DNA of 64,000 nt from an uncultured Pelagibacteraceae bacterium. GTDB taxonomy: Bacteria > Pseudomonadota > Alphaproteobacteria > Pelagibacterales > AG-422-B15. The notes under the pieces are model-generated. The model worked only from the letters and a program-made list of their open reading frames with translations, ran no database searches and had not been told where the DNA came from. The DNA lies in contig CACKBQ010000003.1 of assembly GCA_902598405.1 (NCBI GenBank), positions 1 through 64,000 on the forward strand. The letters are read 5' to 3'. The position numbers and the translations under genes are program-made. Below, one piece after another: positions 12,092 to 22,454 of this stretch (position 1 is its first letter; each line of letters begins with the position of its first letter).

Positions 12092-13618
12092 TTACCTATT
12101 TTTTTTAAACTCTTCGATTATTGATGTTAATTTACTGGAAATGTCATCATTTAAGTCTCCAGATGAATTGATAGACTCAATAATATCTGAATGAGATGAT
12201 TTTATAAGTTCAAATAGATCTTTTTCAAAATCCCTTATCTGATTCAACTCCAGATCATCTAAATAGCCATTCACACCGGTAAAAATTGAAACAACTTGCT
12301 CTGCAATTGTCATCGGTGAATACTGGTTTTGTTTTAATAGTTCTGTAAGTTTTGAACCTCTATTTAATAGTTTTTGAGTTGAGGCATCTAGGTCTGAACC
12401 AAATTGGGCAAATGCTGCCATTTCACGGTACTGGGCCAGTTCAAGTTTTATCGAGCCTGCTACCTTCTTCATCGCCTTGGTTTGCGCTGCAGAACCAACT
12501 CGGGACACACTTAAACCTACATTAACTGCTGGTCTGATACCTTGGTTAAACAATTCAGTTTCTAGAAAAATTTGACCATCAGTGATCGAAATCACGTTTG
12601 TCGGAATAAATGCACTAACATCATTTGCTTGAGTTTCAATTACAGGCAACGCTGTTAATGAACCACCTCCATTTTCATCATTCATCTTGGCTGCTCTCTC
12701 AAGCAATCTACTGTGAAGATAAAATACGTCTCCTGGAAACGCTTCACGTCCTGGAGGTCTTCTAAGAAGTAATGACATTTGTCTATAAGCTACTGCTTGT
12801 TTTGATAAATCGTCATAAATTATTAGAGCATGCATTCCATTATCACGGAAATATTCACCCATTGAACAACCAGTATAAGGAGCAAGAAATTGTAGTGGAG
12901 CAGCGTCACTTGCTGTTGCTGCAACAACTGTAGTATATTCCATAGCACCAGCGTCTTCTAAGGCTTTCACTGTTTGAGCAATTGAAGATCTTTTTTGACC
13001 TATACCGACATAAATACAATAAAGTTTCTTAGATTCATCGCCAGACTCATTAATAGATTTTTGATTTATAATAGTATCAATAGCAATTGCTGTTTTCCCA
13101 GTTTGTCTGTCACCGATAATTAATTCACGTTGTCCTCTGCCAATTGGAATCAAGCTGTCGATCGCTTTAAGACCTGTTTGCATTGGTTCAGATACCGATT
13201 TTCTTGGTATTATACCTGGCGCTTTAACTTCAATACGACTTCTATTCTGTGACTCAATGTTTCCTTTTCCATCTATTGGATTTCCAAGTGCATCTACCAC
13301 TCTTCCAAGCAACTCCTTACCTACAGGAACATCAACAATAGAATTTGTCCTTTTAACCGTGTCACCTTCTTTAATATTTGCATCACTTCCAAATAGTACA
13401 ACACCTACATTATCATCCTCCAGGTTAAGGGCCATTCCTCTTGTACCATCATCAAACATTACCATTTCACCGGCCTGAACATTATCAAGCCCATAAATTC
13501 TTGCGATACCATCTCCAATTGAAAGAACTTGACCAACTTCTGTAATTTCAGAGTCAGATCCAAAATTTTTAATTTCTTCTTTGAGTATTTTTGATATTTC
13601 TGATGGTTGTATGTCCAT
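12092..13618 (-). CDS. atpA: F1F0 ATP synthase alpha subunit
   Basis: [18 protein letters not shown] Walker A; conserved AtpA. Confidence 0.99.
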   Translation of the reverse strand: MDIQPSEISKILKEEIKNFGSDSEITEVGQVLSIGDGIARIYGLDNVQAGEMVMFDDGTRGMALNLEDDNVGVVLFGSDANIKEGDTVKRTNSIVDVPVGKELLGRVVDALGNPIDGKGNIESQNRSRIEVKAPGIIPRKSVSEPMQTGLKAIDSLIPIGRGQRELIIGDRQTGKTAIAIDTIINQKSINESGDESKKLYCIYVGIGQKRSSIAQTVKALEDAGAMEYTTVVAATASDAAPLQFLAPYTGCSMGEYFRDNGMHALIIYDDLSKQAVAYRQMSLLLRRPPGREAFPGDVFYLHSRLLERAAKMNDENGGGSLTALPVIETQANDVSAFIPTNVISITDGQIFLETELFNQGIRPAVNVGLSVSRVGSAAQTKAMKKVAGSIKLELAQYREMAAFAQFGSDLDASTQKLLNRGSKLTELLKQNQYSPMTIAEQVVSIFTGVNGYLDDLELNQIRDFEKDLFELIKSSHSDIIESINSSGDLNDDISSKLTSIIEEFKKNR

Positions 13619-14178
13619 TAAGCGACCTCTTTCATTTTTTCTTTTAATGTTTGGAGTTGATTTTTAATACTGCTATCAATCATTTGACTGCCAACTTGTA
13701 TTTTAAGACCTCCTATTAAAGTCTCATCAACTATGGTGTTAATATTAAATTCTGAACTAAACTTATCTTTGAGTTTATCTTTAATATGCTTTAATTCTTC
13801 TTCTTTAAGAACTTTAGCTGAAGTAATTGTTGCTGACATCTCACCCTTAAGTCCAGACATTAATTTTTCAAATGAATTAATTATATCCATTAAGTAGTTT
13901 ATTCGGTTTTTATTAATTATCACTCCAATAAAATTTTTTGCCAGCTTAGACATTTCAATTTTCTCAGAAAGTGAATTAAAAAAATTGAATTTATTAGATT
14001 TGCTGATTGAAGGGTTTTTAACCATGGATAATAAAGTATCATCTTCATTCAATATTTTTTTTAAATTTAAAAGTTCACTGGAAACAGTTTCGAGTACTTT
14101 GGCCTCTTTTGCCAGCTGAAATAATGCATTAGCATATCTATCAACTGATGCGATTTGTCTTGTACTTGCGTTAGCCAT
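13618..14178 (-). CDS. atpH: F1F0 ATP synthase delta subunit
   Basis: [13 protein letters not shown]..., C-terminal '[27 protein letters not shown]'. Confidence 0.96.
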   Translation of the reverse strand: MANASTRQIASVDRYANALFQLAKEAKVLETVSSELLNLKKILNEDDTLLSMVKNPSISKSNKFNFFNSLSEKIEMSKLAKNFIGVIINKNRINYLMDIINSFEKLMSGLKGEMSATITSAKVLKEEELKHIKDKLKDKFSSEFNINTIVDETLIGGLKIQVGSQMIDSSIKNQLQTLKEKMKEVA

Positions 14179-14262
14179 TATGTGGAAATTCCTTAAAAAT
14201 TCACTCTTTCCGTACCATTAACTCTCATATTTTTCAAGTATTGGAATGTCGCAATTCGAATT

Positions 14263-16257
14263 TTATACAAAGCTAAATGGGTCGATATCCACAGATATGT
14301 TTACGCTCGATAATGATTTGGAATTCTTGAGCCAAGCATTGACTATTTTTTGCATATTTCTGGCTTTTTTGTCATGTATCAAAAATCTCTGTCTGTGGCG
14401 TCCTTTTAACTTGGATAATGGGGCTGGCGCAGGACCATATATTTCAAGTTCTGAAATATTTGGAATAGAACCAAACATGATACTGCATTGCTCCCTCACC
14501 TTGGCAATATTATTTCCACTAACAATTACTGCTGCCATTTTTCCTGAGGGTGGAAGGTTATTAAGCTTGCGATAATATATTTCATTTTCATAAAATGCAT
14601 CTCGATCTAATTGTGCAAGAGACTGAATAGTTTCGTTTTCAGGATAATATGTTTGAATAATCACTCTTCCTTTTGTTTGAGCCCGTCCCGCTCTTCCGGA
14701 TACTTGATATAAGGCCTGATAAGTTTTTTCAGAAGCTCTCAGATCACCACCTTTCAATGTCATATCCGCATCAATTACTCCAACACATGCAAGGTTAGGA
14801 AAGTGATAACCTTTGGTTATAAGTTGAGTTCCAATAATAATATCATATTCATGATCTTTAATTTGTTTTACCTTAATTTCTAATTCATCTTGCGATTTTA
14901 TATGATCACTAGAGAATAGGCATATCTTTGCCAAGGGAAAAGTTTTTGAAATTTCTGTAAATATTTTTTCAATGCCGGCTCCATAATCAATAAAGTGGCT
15001 ATCATTATTTTGACATGAAGGACATTCTAAGCCCCTAGTTAAAATACTATGACCACAGTGATGACATAGTAATTTTTTATTATTTAAATGTTCTACTAAG
15101 TAACTTGAGCAATTTTTACATGTTATTTTATGCCCACATGACTTACAAATAATTACGGGTGCATATCCTCTTTTGTTGATATAAAGCAATGTCTGCTGTT
15201 TTTTTTTCAATGTCTGACTGATTTCTTTAATGAGTCTTTCAGATAACCATTGATCTTTTTTTAATTTTTCTTTTTTCATATTAACTATAAAAATTTCATT
15301 TTCTTCTTGATTAAAATACTTATTTTTGATCGAAACTTTATTATATTTTTTATTCATCACATTAAAAATTGTCTCGAGTGATGGAGTAGCGCTTGCTAGA
15401 ATAATTGGAATATCTTCTATTGAACTCTTAACGACTGACATATCCCGTGCGTGGTATATACCTTGTTCTTCTTGTTTATAAGAGCTGTCATGTTCTTCAT
15501 CTAAGACAATCATTGATAGGTTTTTGTATGGTAGAAATAAAGAGGAACGAGCACCAACAATAATTTGAGAAGTCCCATCAATAATGCTCTTTAATACTTT
15601 TGTTTTATAAGCAGTACTTATCTTTGAGTGCCAAACTACTGGTGAAAATCCAAATCTTTCTTCAATTCTATTTACAAAGTCTCCTGTCAATGAAACTTCT
15701 GGGAACATAATTAAAACTTGTTCACCGTCTTTAACAAAATTTTTTATAACATCAAAATAAACTTCTGTTTTTCCAGATCCAGGGACACCATCAAGTAGGA
15801 CAGGCTTAAAATTTTGTTGTTGAAAAATTTTTAGTATATCTTGAGAAGCCCTTTTTTGCTCCAAACTTAGCTTTATTGTCTTAACATTTTTTTTAATATT
15901 CGAAGTGAGTTCTTTTGTTTTTTTCTTTTTAAAATAAAATTTACTATGCGACAAAATCATTTTGAGAACTAACCCTCTATCAATTAAATTGTAATTACTA
16001 ACCCAATTTAAAAACTTTATCATTTTTGAATTCAGTCTATATTCGGGTGAAATTTCTTTTATAAATTTCAACTTTATTTTTGAATCATTTAAAACACTGT
16101 TTACTTTGGTGATAATTCCAACTTTTTCTCCTGAGCGCAAAGGAGCTAAAACAATCATTCCAACTCTAGGTTTTTCAATCGTTTCGTATTTATAGGTAAA
16201 TTCTTCACTTACATTGTGAGCTAATAAGACATCTATATAGTAAATAATTTTATTCAT
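14263..16257 (-). CDS. priA: Primosomal protein N' (PriA helicase)
   Basis: LLDGVPGSGKTEVYF, DEEHDSSYKQEE, zinc-binding CxxC pairs, VSGRAGRA. Confidence 0.97.
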   Translation of the reverse strand: MNKIIYYIDVLLAHNVSEEFTYKYETIEKPRVGMIVLAPLRSGEKVGIITKVNSVLNDSKIKLKFIKEISPEYRLNSKMIKFLNWVSNYNLIDRGLVLKMILSHSKFYFKKKKTKELTSNIKKNVKTIKLSLEQKRASQDILKIFQQQNFKPVLLDGVPGSGKTEVYFDVIKNFVKDGEQVLIMFPEVSLTGDFVNRIEERFGFSPVVWHSKISTAYKTKVLKSIIDGTSQIIVGARSSLFLPYKNLSMIVLDEEHDSSYKQEEQGIYHARDMSVVKSSIEDIPIILASATPSLETIFNVMNKKYNKVSIKNKYFNQEENEIFIVNMKKEKLKKDQWLSERLIKEISQTLKKKQQTLLYINKRGYAPVIICKSCGHKITCKNCSSYLVEHLNNKKLLCHHCGHSILTRGLECPSCQNNDSHFIDYGAGIEKIFTEISKTFPLAKICLFSSDHIKSQDELEIKVKQIKDHEYDIIIGTQLITKGYHFPNLACVGVIDADMTLKGGDLRASEKTYQALYQVSGRAGRAQTKGRVIIQTYYPENETIQSLAQLDRDAFYENEIYYRKLNNLPPSGKMAAVIVSGNNIAKVREQCSIMFGSIPNISELEIYGPAPAPLSKLKGRHRQRFLIHDKKARNMQKIVNAWLKNSKSLSSVNISVDIDPFSFV

Positions 16258-16315
16258 AAATTTTGTTTGAATCTCTAACTATGATATAAATATATCAGTC
16301 AAAATATTATTTGTT

Positions 16316-16972
16316 ATGGAATTCTTTTTAGATACAGCAGATGTAGAAGTAATTAGAGAATTTAAAGTAACTGGCTTGATTAATGGAATTACAACCAATC
16401 CATCATTAGTGGCCAAATCAGGAAAAGATTTTAAAAAAATACTTAAAGAAATTTCTAAAATGATAAAAGGGCCGATTAGTGCTGAAGTTACGGCCATTGA
16501 ATGCAAGGGAATGATTGCGGAAGCAAAAATACTATCAAAAATATCTAAAAATATTGTTATTAAGTTACCTTTAACAGAAGAAGGACTTAAAGCTTGTAAG
16601 ATACTAAGCGGCAAAAAGATCAAGACCAATGTAACCCTATGTTTTTCAGCTGCGCAAGCATTAATTGCTGCTAAATGTGGAGCAACATATATATCTCCAT
16701 TTGTAGGACGGTTAGATGATATAGGTGAAAATGGAATGAACCTAATTAGAGAAATCAAAGCGATATATTCAAATTATAAAAATATTAAAACAAAAATATT
16801 AGTTGCTTCAGTTAGAACTGTTGATCATGTTATTGAGTCTGGAATGATTGGTGCTGACGTAGTCACCTTGCCGCCTGCAACGCTTGAAAAGCTATATAAG
16901 CACCCCTTAACAGATAAGGGTTTAAAAGCTTTTCTCGATGATTGGAAAAAAACGAATCAAAAAATTCTTTAG
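16316..16972 (+). CDS. tal: Transaldolase / fructose-6-phosphate aldolase family
   Basis: [16 protein letters not shown]...[13 protein letters not shown]; '[33 protein letters not shown]'. Confidence 0.93.
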   Translation: MEFFLDTADVEVIREFKVTGLINGITTNPSLVAKSGKDFKKILKEISKMIKGPISAEVTAIECKGMIAEAKILSKISKNIVIKLPLTEEGLKACKILSGKKIKTNVTLCFSAAQALIAAKCGATYISPFVGRLDDIGENGMNLIREIKAIYSNYKNIKTKILVASVRTVDHVIESGMIGADVVTLPPATLEKLYKHPLTDKGLKAFLDDWKKTNQKIL

Positions 16973-16975
16973 TGT

Positions 16976-17893
16976 GTGAATAATCAAGTTAAAGAATGCT
17001 TTCACGATTGGATTGAGAATTTACAGAAAGTAAGAAACTTAAGCGACAACACGCTTATAAGCTACAAAAATGACATTGAAAAATTTTTAATTTTTTCAAA
17101 GGATCATTTTGGGGGTAGCTTATCAATGAGTGATCTTGATAGTATGCAAATTTCTGACTTTAGAAGTTTCTTATCCTTTTTAAGAAATCAAGGCATTGGA
17201 ACTACATCAATTGCACGAGTGATATCATCATTAAAATCTTTTTTTAATTTCTTAGTAAAGAATGAAAAAATCAAAAATAGTACGATACAATCCTTAAAAT
17301 CTCCTAAAGCAAAAAAGTCTTTGCCCAGACCAATTTCAGCTGATCTTGCAATTGAAGCTATTAAATATTCGCAAGAAATTGAAAAAGAGAAATGGGTAGG
17401 ATTACGAAATAAGTCAATCCTTATGCTTTTATATGGATGTGGATTGAGAATATCTGAGGCATTAAATTTAAATTATGATGATATTAATGAAAATGAATAT
17501 CTGGTTATTAGAGGAAAAGGTAACAAAGAAAGACTCGTGCCCTTAATGGAATTTATTAAGCACGAAATAAAAGAATATATAAAAGAGTGTCCAAAAGGTT
17601 TTGAAAATGGTGATCCACTTTTTTTAGGTAAAAGAATGAACCGTCTTAGTCCGAGAATTATTCAATATACTTTGGAAAAAATTAGACATAATTTGTCTTT
17701 ACCTGAAACTGCAACCCCTCATGCGTTGAGACATAGTTTTGCTACACATTTGCTGGACTCAGGTGGAGACTTGAGAACAATTCAGGAATTATTGGGACAT
17801 AGCAGTCTTTCCACAACTCAAAGATATACCAAAGTTGAGACTGAGCGACTATATGAAGCATATTCAAAAACCCATCCGCTTGCTAAGAAATAA
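16976..17893 (+). CDS. xerC: Tyrosine recombinase XerC-like
   Basis: Phage integrase catalytic motifs ATPHALRHSFATHLL, LLGHSSLSTTQRYT; next to priA/tal. Confidence 0.9.
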   Translation: MNNQVKECFHDWIENLQKVRNLSDNTLISYKNDIEKFLIFSKDHFGGSLSMSDLDSMQISDFRSFLSFLRNQGIGTTSIARVISSLKSFFNFLVKNEKIKNSTIQSLKSPKAKKSLPRPISADLAIEAIKYSQEIEKEKWVGLRNKSILMLLYGCGLRISEALNLNYDDINENEYLVIRGKGNKERLVPLMEFIKHEIKEYIKECPKGFENGDPLFLGKRMNRLSPRIIQYTLEKIRHNLSLPETATPHALRHSFATHLLDSGGDLRTIQELLGHSSLSTTQRYTKVETERLYEAYSKTHPLAKK

Positions 17894-17914
17894 ATAAATT
17901 ATATATTAATACAT

Positions 17915-18310
17915 ATGCAAAACCCAATATCAAGATGGCATGATGTTGTTAATCTTCGAGACTATAATGCTCTGACAGAGATATTAGATGAGCATGTTAT
18001 TTTTTATTCTCCAGTTGTGTACACACCTCAGCGAGGAAAAGATATCACATTAAAATATTTAATGGCTGCATCAGAAGTATTTAATGCATCGAATTTTAAA
18101 TATCATAAAGAAATAATTGGAAAAACAAACGCAAGCCTTGAATTTACTTTGACTATTGAAGATACTGATATTAATGGAATCGACCTAATCACATGGAATG
18201 AAGCTGGACTTATTACTGAATTTAAAGTATTTATCAGACCACTCCAGGGTGTTAATATAATACACAAGATGATGGGTAACATGTTAGAGAGTTTTAAAAA
18301 TGTCAGTTGA
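17915..18310 (+). CDS. SnoaL/NTF2-like domain protein
   Basis: Short alpha+beta ORF 'RWHDVVNLRDYNALTEILDEHVIFYSPVVYTPQRGKD', NTF2-like signature. Confidence 0.65.
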   Translation: MQNPISRWHDVVNLRDYNALTEILDEHVIFYSPVVYTPQRGKDITLKYLMAASEVFNASNFKYHKEIIGKTNASLEFTLTIEDTDINGIDLITWNEAGLITEFKVFIRPLQGVNIIHKMMGNMLESFKNVS

Positions 18311-19220
18311 TTTTTTGTTCCAATATTCCGCTCTAGAGCTTTTTTGGTTATTGGTGCCAATTTTAATTGGAATAGCAGTTGTAGAAACATTAGCTATATA
18401 TTTCTTTAAATTGAAAGGTAAAAATGATTTTAAAGAATGGATATTAAATATGTCCATGGGAGTTCTAAGTTACCCTGTTAATGGAATATTTGCGTTTATA
18501 ACACTAGGAGCTCTATTTTGGGCTAAGGAATTTCAGATTTATACATTCCCATTTACTTTAAGCGCTTTAGTTTTATGCTTCATACTTGATGATTTAACTT
18601 TTTATTTACATCACAGAATTTGTCATCGATGGCGATGGGGCTGGGGGCTGCATCGAACTCACCACTCTTCAGAAAGAATGGGCATCGATGTGGGTGCAAG
18701 ACAACCATTTACAAAACACTTCACTGGAACTCGAATGCTCAAAATACCACTTGTAATCATTGGCTTTGATCCAGTAATGGTTTTATTCTGTGTGTTTATA
18801 AACGGTTACTACCAATATTTATGCCACACTCAAACTATATATAAGTTACCACGCTGGTATGAGTATTTATTTAACACACCTTCACACCATAGAGTTCATC
18901 ATGCAAGAAATCCGAAATACCTTGATGCAAATTATGCTGGAACACTAATGGTTTGGGATAGAATGTTTGGAACATTTGTTGCTGAAGATCCAAAAGAACC
19001 TTGTGACTATGGATTGGTGGTTCCGATGACATCTTTGAATCCTCTTAGGATATTATTTGAAGAATATGCAAATATATTTAAAGACATTTCAATGCGCGGT
19101 ATTTCGCTTAAAGATAGATTTATGTATCTTTTCGGCCCTCCTGGATGGTCGCATGACGGAACCCGAAAAACCTCAACTCAAATTAAAGAAGATTATAACA
19201 GGGCGATTAAAAGTCATTAA
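18300..19220 (+). CDS. Sterol desaturase / fatty acid hydroxylase family protein
   Basis: Histidine boxes LHHRICH, LHRTHHSS, SHHRVHHARN with transmembrane segments. Confidence 0.88.
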   Translation: MSVDFLFQYSALELFWLLVPILIGIAVVETLAIYFFKLKGKNDFKEWILNMSMGVLSYPVNGIFAFITLGALFWAKEFQIYTFPFTLSALVLCFILDDLTFYLHHRICHRWRWGWGLHRTHHSSERMGIDVGARQPFTKHFTGTRMLKIPLVIIGFDPVMVLFCVFINGYYQYLCHTQTIYKLPRWYEYLFNTPSHHRVHHARNPKYLDANYAGTLMVWDRMFGTFVAEDPKEPCDYGLVVPMTSLNPLRILFEEYANIFKDISMRGISLKDRFMYLFGPPGWSHDGTRKTSTQIKEDYNRAIKSH

Positions 19221-19810
19221 TGACACCTCCAGCTCATTTTGCTCTTTCTGAAATACTGATTGTAATAGCTGGTGCATACTCAATAAGAGTCTTTTTGCAA
19301 CATAAGCTAAACTTTGCTGCTGCTGGAGTTTTAGTACTGGCAGTCGCAGCTTTTTTAGCAACCCTTAGGTTTGGCTTGAACATGCATACCGAGCTGAAGT
19401 CTTCACATCAATTATTCACAGCTCTATCACTTCTATTCGGAGTACCCCTCATCACGATAGACGTCATTAAAAAAAGTCAGTTAATTAATGAAAAGATAAT
19501 TTTAATTTTTGCACTGATAATGGCATTGATAAGTATATATATTTTCTTTCAAGCAAAGAGTTTAATCATTATGTATGCTGTTATGTGGCTTGTTCTTGGA
19601 ATAATTTTTTCTTTTTTGATACCAAGAGAAAAGATTTCTTCTCGTTTCGTATCAAGCTTCATTTTTTCAATAATACTGGTTAATTTTATTATTAGACAGG
19701 TTCAGCTGTTTGAACCAAATCTCAGCTGGCATTTTTATCATGTAGTTGTAGCAGTCTGGCTGTACTTGATGACTTTATTAATAACAATAAAGGAAGCTAA
19801 ATATGAATAG
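19220..19810 (+). CDS. Uncharacterised multi-pass membrane protein
   Basis: 196-aa hydrophobic ORF overlapping the sterol desaturase-like gene by TAATG. Confidence 0.65.
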   Translation: MTPPAHFALSEILIVIAGAYSIRVFLQHKLNFAAAGVLVLAVAAFLATLRFGLNMHTELKSSHQLFTALSLLFGVPLITIDVIKKSQLINEKIILIFALIMALISIYIFFQAKSLIIMYAVMWLVLGIIFSFLIPREKISSRFVSSFIFSIILVNFIIRQVQLFEPNLSWHFYHVVVAVWLYLMTLLITIKEAKYE

Positions 19811-21188
19811 CTTGATTATCCACGTTTAACGCAGCTTCTTTTATTGATTCTGTTAGAGTTGGATGTGCGTGACACGTTCTTGCGATATCTTCAGCTGATG
19901 CTCCAAATTCCATTGCAATTGTGAGTTCGCCAATAAGGTTGCCAGCGTCTGCTCCAATGATATGAACACCTAATACTTCATCTGTATTTTTATCAGATAA
20001 GATCTTCACAAACCCGCTTGTTTCATTCATCACTTTAGCTTTACCATTTGCTGAAAACGGAAATTTACCTATTTTGTATGTGATGTTGTTTTTCTTTAAT
20101 TCTTCCTCTGTTTTTCCAACTGAAGCAACTTCTGGGGCAGTATAAATAACCGATGGAATTGTATTATAGTTAACGTGTCCAGCCTGACCGTCAATAATCT
20201 CAGCTACAGCAGTACCTTCCTCTGAAGCTTTATGGGCAAGCATTGGTCCTACTTTACAATCACCGATTGCATAAATATTTTCAATCGAAGTATTAAAATG
20301 CTGATTAGTCTCAATAAAGCCTTTATCATTCGTTTTTACTCCTATCTTCTCTAAGTTCAGACCAAAAGTGTAAGGTTTTCGACCAGTCGATATTAAAACT
20401 TTGTCACAATCCATATCAAGAGTTTGACCATTGTTTTCAACCGAAACAGAAAGCGAGCCATTGCTTTTATTTACCTTTCTTAGAGCAGTAGAAAGCTTAA
20501 AATCAAATCCTTGTTTAATTAGTATTTTTTGAAAAGCATCAGAAATTTCTTGGTCCATTCCAGGAAGTATTCGGTCAGCATATTCAATAACTGTTACCTT
20601 TGATCCTAGTCTTGACCAAACAGATCCCATTTCCAAGCCAATGTAACCTGCGCCAATAATCATTAAGTGCTTTGGAACAGACGATAAACTTAAAGCTCCA
20701 GTGGATGATAAGATATCAATTTCATCAATGATCACTCCCTCAGGTGAAACAACTTCTGAACCTGTAGCAATAATTGTTTTAGATGATTTAATAACCTCTG
20801 AGCTATCGCCAGTTAAAATCTCAATTTGCTCATTATTAATGAACTTAGCAAATCCCAATTTTCTTGTAACTTTATTTTTTTTAAAAAGAAATTCGATACC
20901 ATTTGTAAGTGACTCGACGCTTTCATTTTTAGATTTCATTATTTTATTTAGATCAAACGATACGTTATCAAAATTAATTCCTAATTGATTAAGTTCTGAA
21001 GCTTGATGAAATAAATGAGAAGAATGCAATAGAGATTTTGAGGGAATACATCCAATATTTAAGCAGGTACCGCCAAGCGTTTGTCCCTTTTCGATACAAC
21101 AAACTTTGTATCCAAGTTGTGATGCCCTAATTGCACAAACGTAACCAGCAGGCCCGCTACCAATCACTGTGATATCAAATTGTTCCAA
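19797..21188 (-). CDS. lpdA: Dihydrolipoyl dehydrogenase
   Basis: GGTCLNIGCIPSKSLLHSSH, HAHPTLTESIKEAA; downstream of sucAB. Confidence 0.97.
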   Translation of the reverse strand: MEQFDITVIGSGPAGYVCAIRASQLGYKVCCIEKGQTLGGTCLNIGCIPSKSLLHSSHLFHQASELNQLGINFDNVSFDLNKIMKSKNESVESLTNGIEFLFKKNKVTRKLGFAKFINNEQIEILTGDSSEVIKSSKTIIATGSEVVSPEGVIIDEIDILSSTGALSLSSVPKHLMIIGAGYIGLEMGSVWSRLGSKVTVIEYADRILPGMDQEISDAFQKILIKQGFDFKLSTALRKVNKSNGSLSVSVENNGQTLDMDCDKVLISTGRKPYTFGLNLEKIGVKTNDKGFIETNQHFNTSIENIYAIGDCKVGPMLAHKASEEGTAVAEIIDGQAGHVNYNTIPSVIYTAPEVASVGKTEEELKKNNITYKIGKFPFSANGKAKVMNETSGFVKILSDKNTDEVLGVHIIGADAGNLIGELTIAMEFGASAEDIARTCHAHPTLTESIKEAALNVDNQAIHI

Positions 21189-21189
21189 A

Positions 21190-22428
21190 TTAAACTCCTA
21201 ACAATAGTCTACTTGGATCCTCTAGACCCTCTTTAACTCTGACTAAAAAAGTTACGGCTCCTTTACCGTCTACTATTCTATGATCGTATGAAAGGGCAAG
21301 ATACATCATGGGTCTAATTTTTATTTCACCATCAATAGCTATCGGTCTTTCTTCTATTTTATGCATTCCCAATATTCCTGATTGAGGCGGATTTAATATT
21401 GGAGTTGACATTAAAGATCCATAAACACCACCATTGGATATTGTAAATGTACCACCTTGCATATCTTCAATACTTAATTGGCCAGAACGAGCTTTCTGTC
21501 CCAGTTGATAGATTTCTTTTTCTACTTCAACAAGAGATTTTTTATCGGCGTCTTTAACAACGGGTACGACAAGGCCTTGATCAGTTCCAACAGCAACACC
21601 AATATTGTAAAAATTTTTATAAATGACGTCGTTGTTTTCAATTTCTGCGTTTACTTCAGGAATATCTCTCAGCGCAGTTATACATGCTTTCACGAAAAAA
21701 GACATGAAGCCTAATTTCACGCCATACTTTTTTTCAAATTCTGATTTATGATCATTACGTGTCTTGATAAGCTCACTCATATCAACCTCATTAAATGTTG
21801 TGAGCATAGCAGCATTATTCTGAGCATCCTTTAGACGTTTCGCTATGGTTTGCCTTAATCGCGACATGGGCACTCGTTCTTCTCTTTTATCGGTTTGTCT
21901 ACTTGTTTGAGGAGTATTTTCTTGTTTTTCTATGTTTTGATAATTTATGACGTCAGATTTAGTAATTCTACCATCCTCTCTTGAAGAGGTAACAGTATTA
22001 ATATTTATATTCTTTTCAGCAGCAATTTTTCTTACAGCAGGGGATAATTTTTGATTATTTAAGTTATCAATTTGAATTGGCATCTCTTCTTTTGGTGGAG
22101 ACTTTACTTCCTCAGGAATAATTTTTTCTGGAGTCGTAACTGATTTTTCATTTACTGGTTCTGACTGTTTAACTTTTTGTTCTATAGAAGCATTTTCATC
22201 AATAGACCCTAAGATTGCACCAACTTCGACAGTTGAACCTTCTTCTGCATTGATTTTTTGTATACAGCCATTTGATGGAGAAGGAACTTCAAGAGTTACT
22301 TTATCTGTTTCAAGCTCAAGCAGTGGTTCATCGACGGATACAGAGTCACCTTCATTCTTATACCATTTTGCTACCGTTGCCTCTACAACGCTTTCTCCGA
22401 GAGAAGGAACTTTGATTTCAACAGACAT
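21190..22428 (-). CDS. sucB: 2-oxoglutarate dehydrogenase E2 (dihydrolipoyl succinyltransferase)
   Basis: Lipoyl domain [13 protein letters not shown]; catalytic [16 protein letters not shown]. Confidence 0.97.
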   Translation of the reverse strand: MSVEIKVPSLGESVVEATVAKWYKNEGDSVSVDEPLLELETDKVTLEVPSPSNGCIQKINAEEGSTVEVGAILGSIDENASIEQKVKQSEPVNEKSVTTPEKIIPEEVKSPPKEEMPIQIDNLNNQKLSPAVRKIAAEKNININTVTSSREDGRITKSDVINYQNIEKQENTPQTSRQTDKREERVPMSRLRQTIAKRLKDAQNNAAMLTTFNEVDMSELIKTRNDHKSEFEKKYGVKLGFMSFFVKACITALRDIPEVNAEIENNDVIYKNFYNIGVAVGTDQGLVVPVVKDADKKSLVEVEKEIYQLGQKARSGQLSIEDMQGGTFTISNGGVYGSLMSTPILNPPQSGILGMHKIEERPIAIDGEIKIRPMMYLALSYDHRIVDGKGAVTFLVRVKEGLEDPSRLLLGV

Positions 22429-22454
22429 ATTTAATATTTAACACTTTAAGATTA

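Noticed and set aside
16976-17893. Tyrosine recombinase as evidence of a mobile element
   Set aside because: Matches chromosomal XerC in its usual priA/tal neighbourhood; no flanking att repeats, tRNA or cargo.
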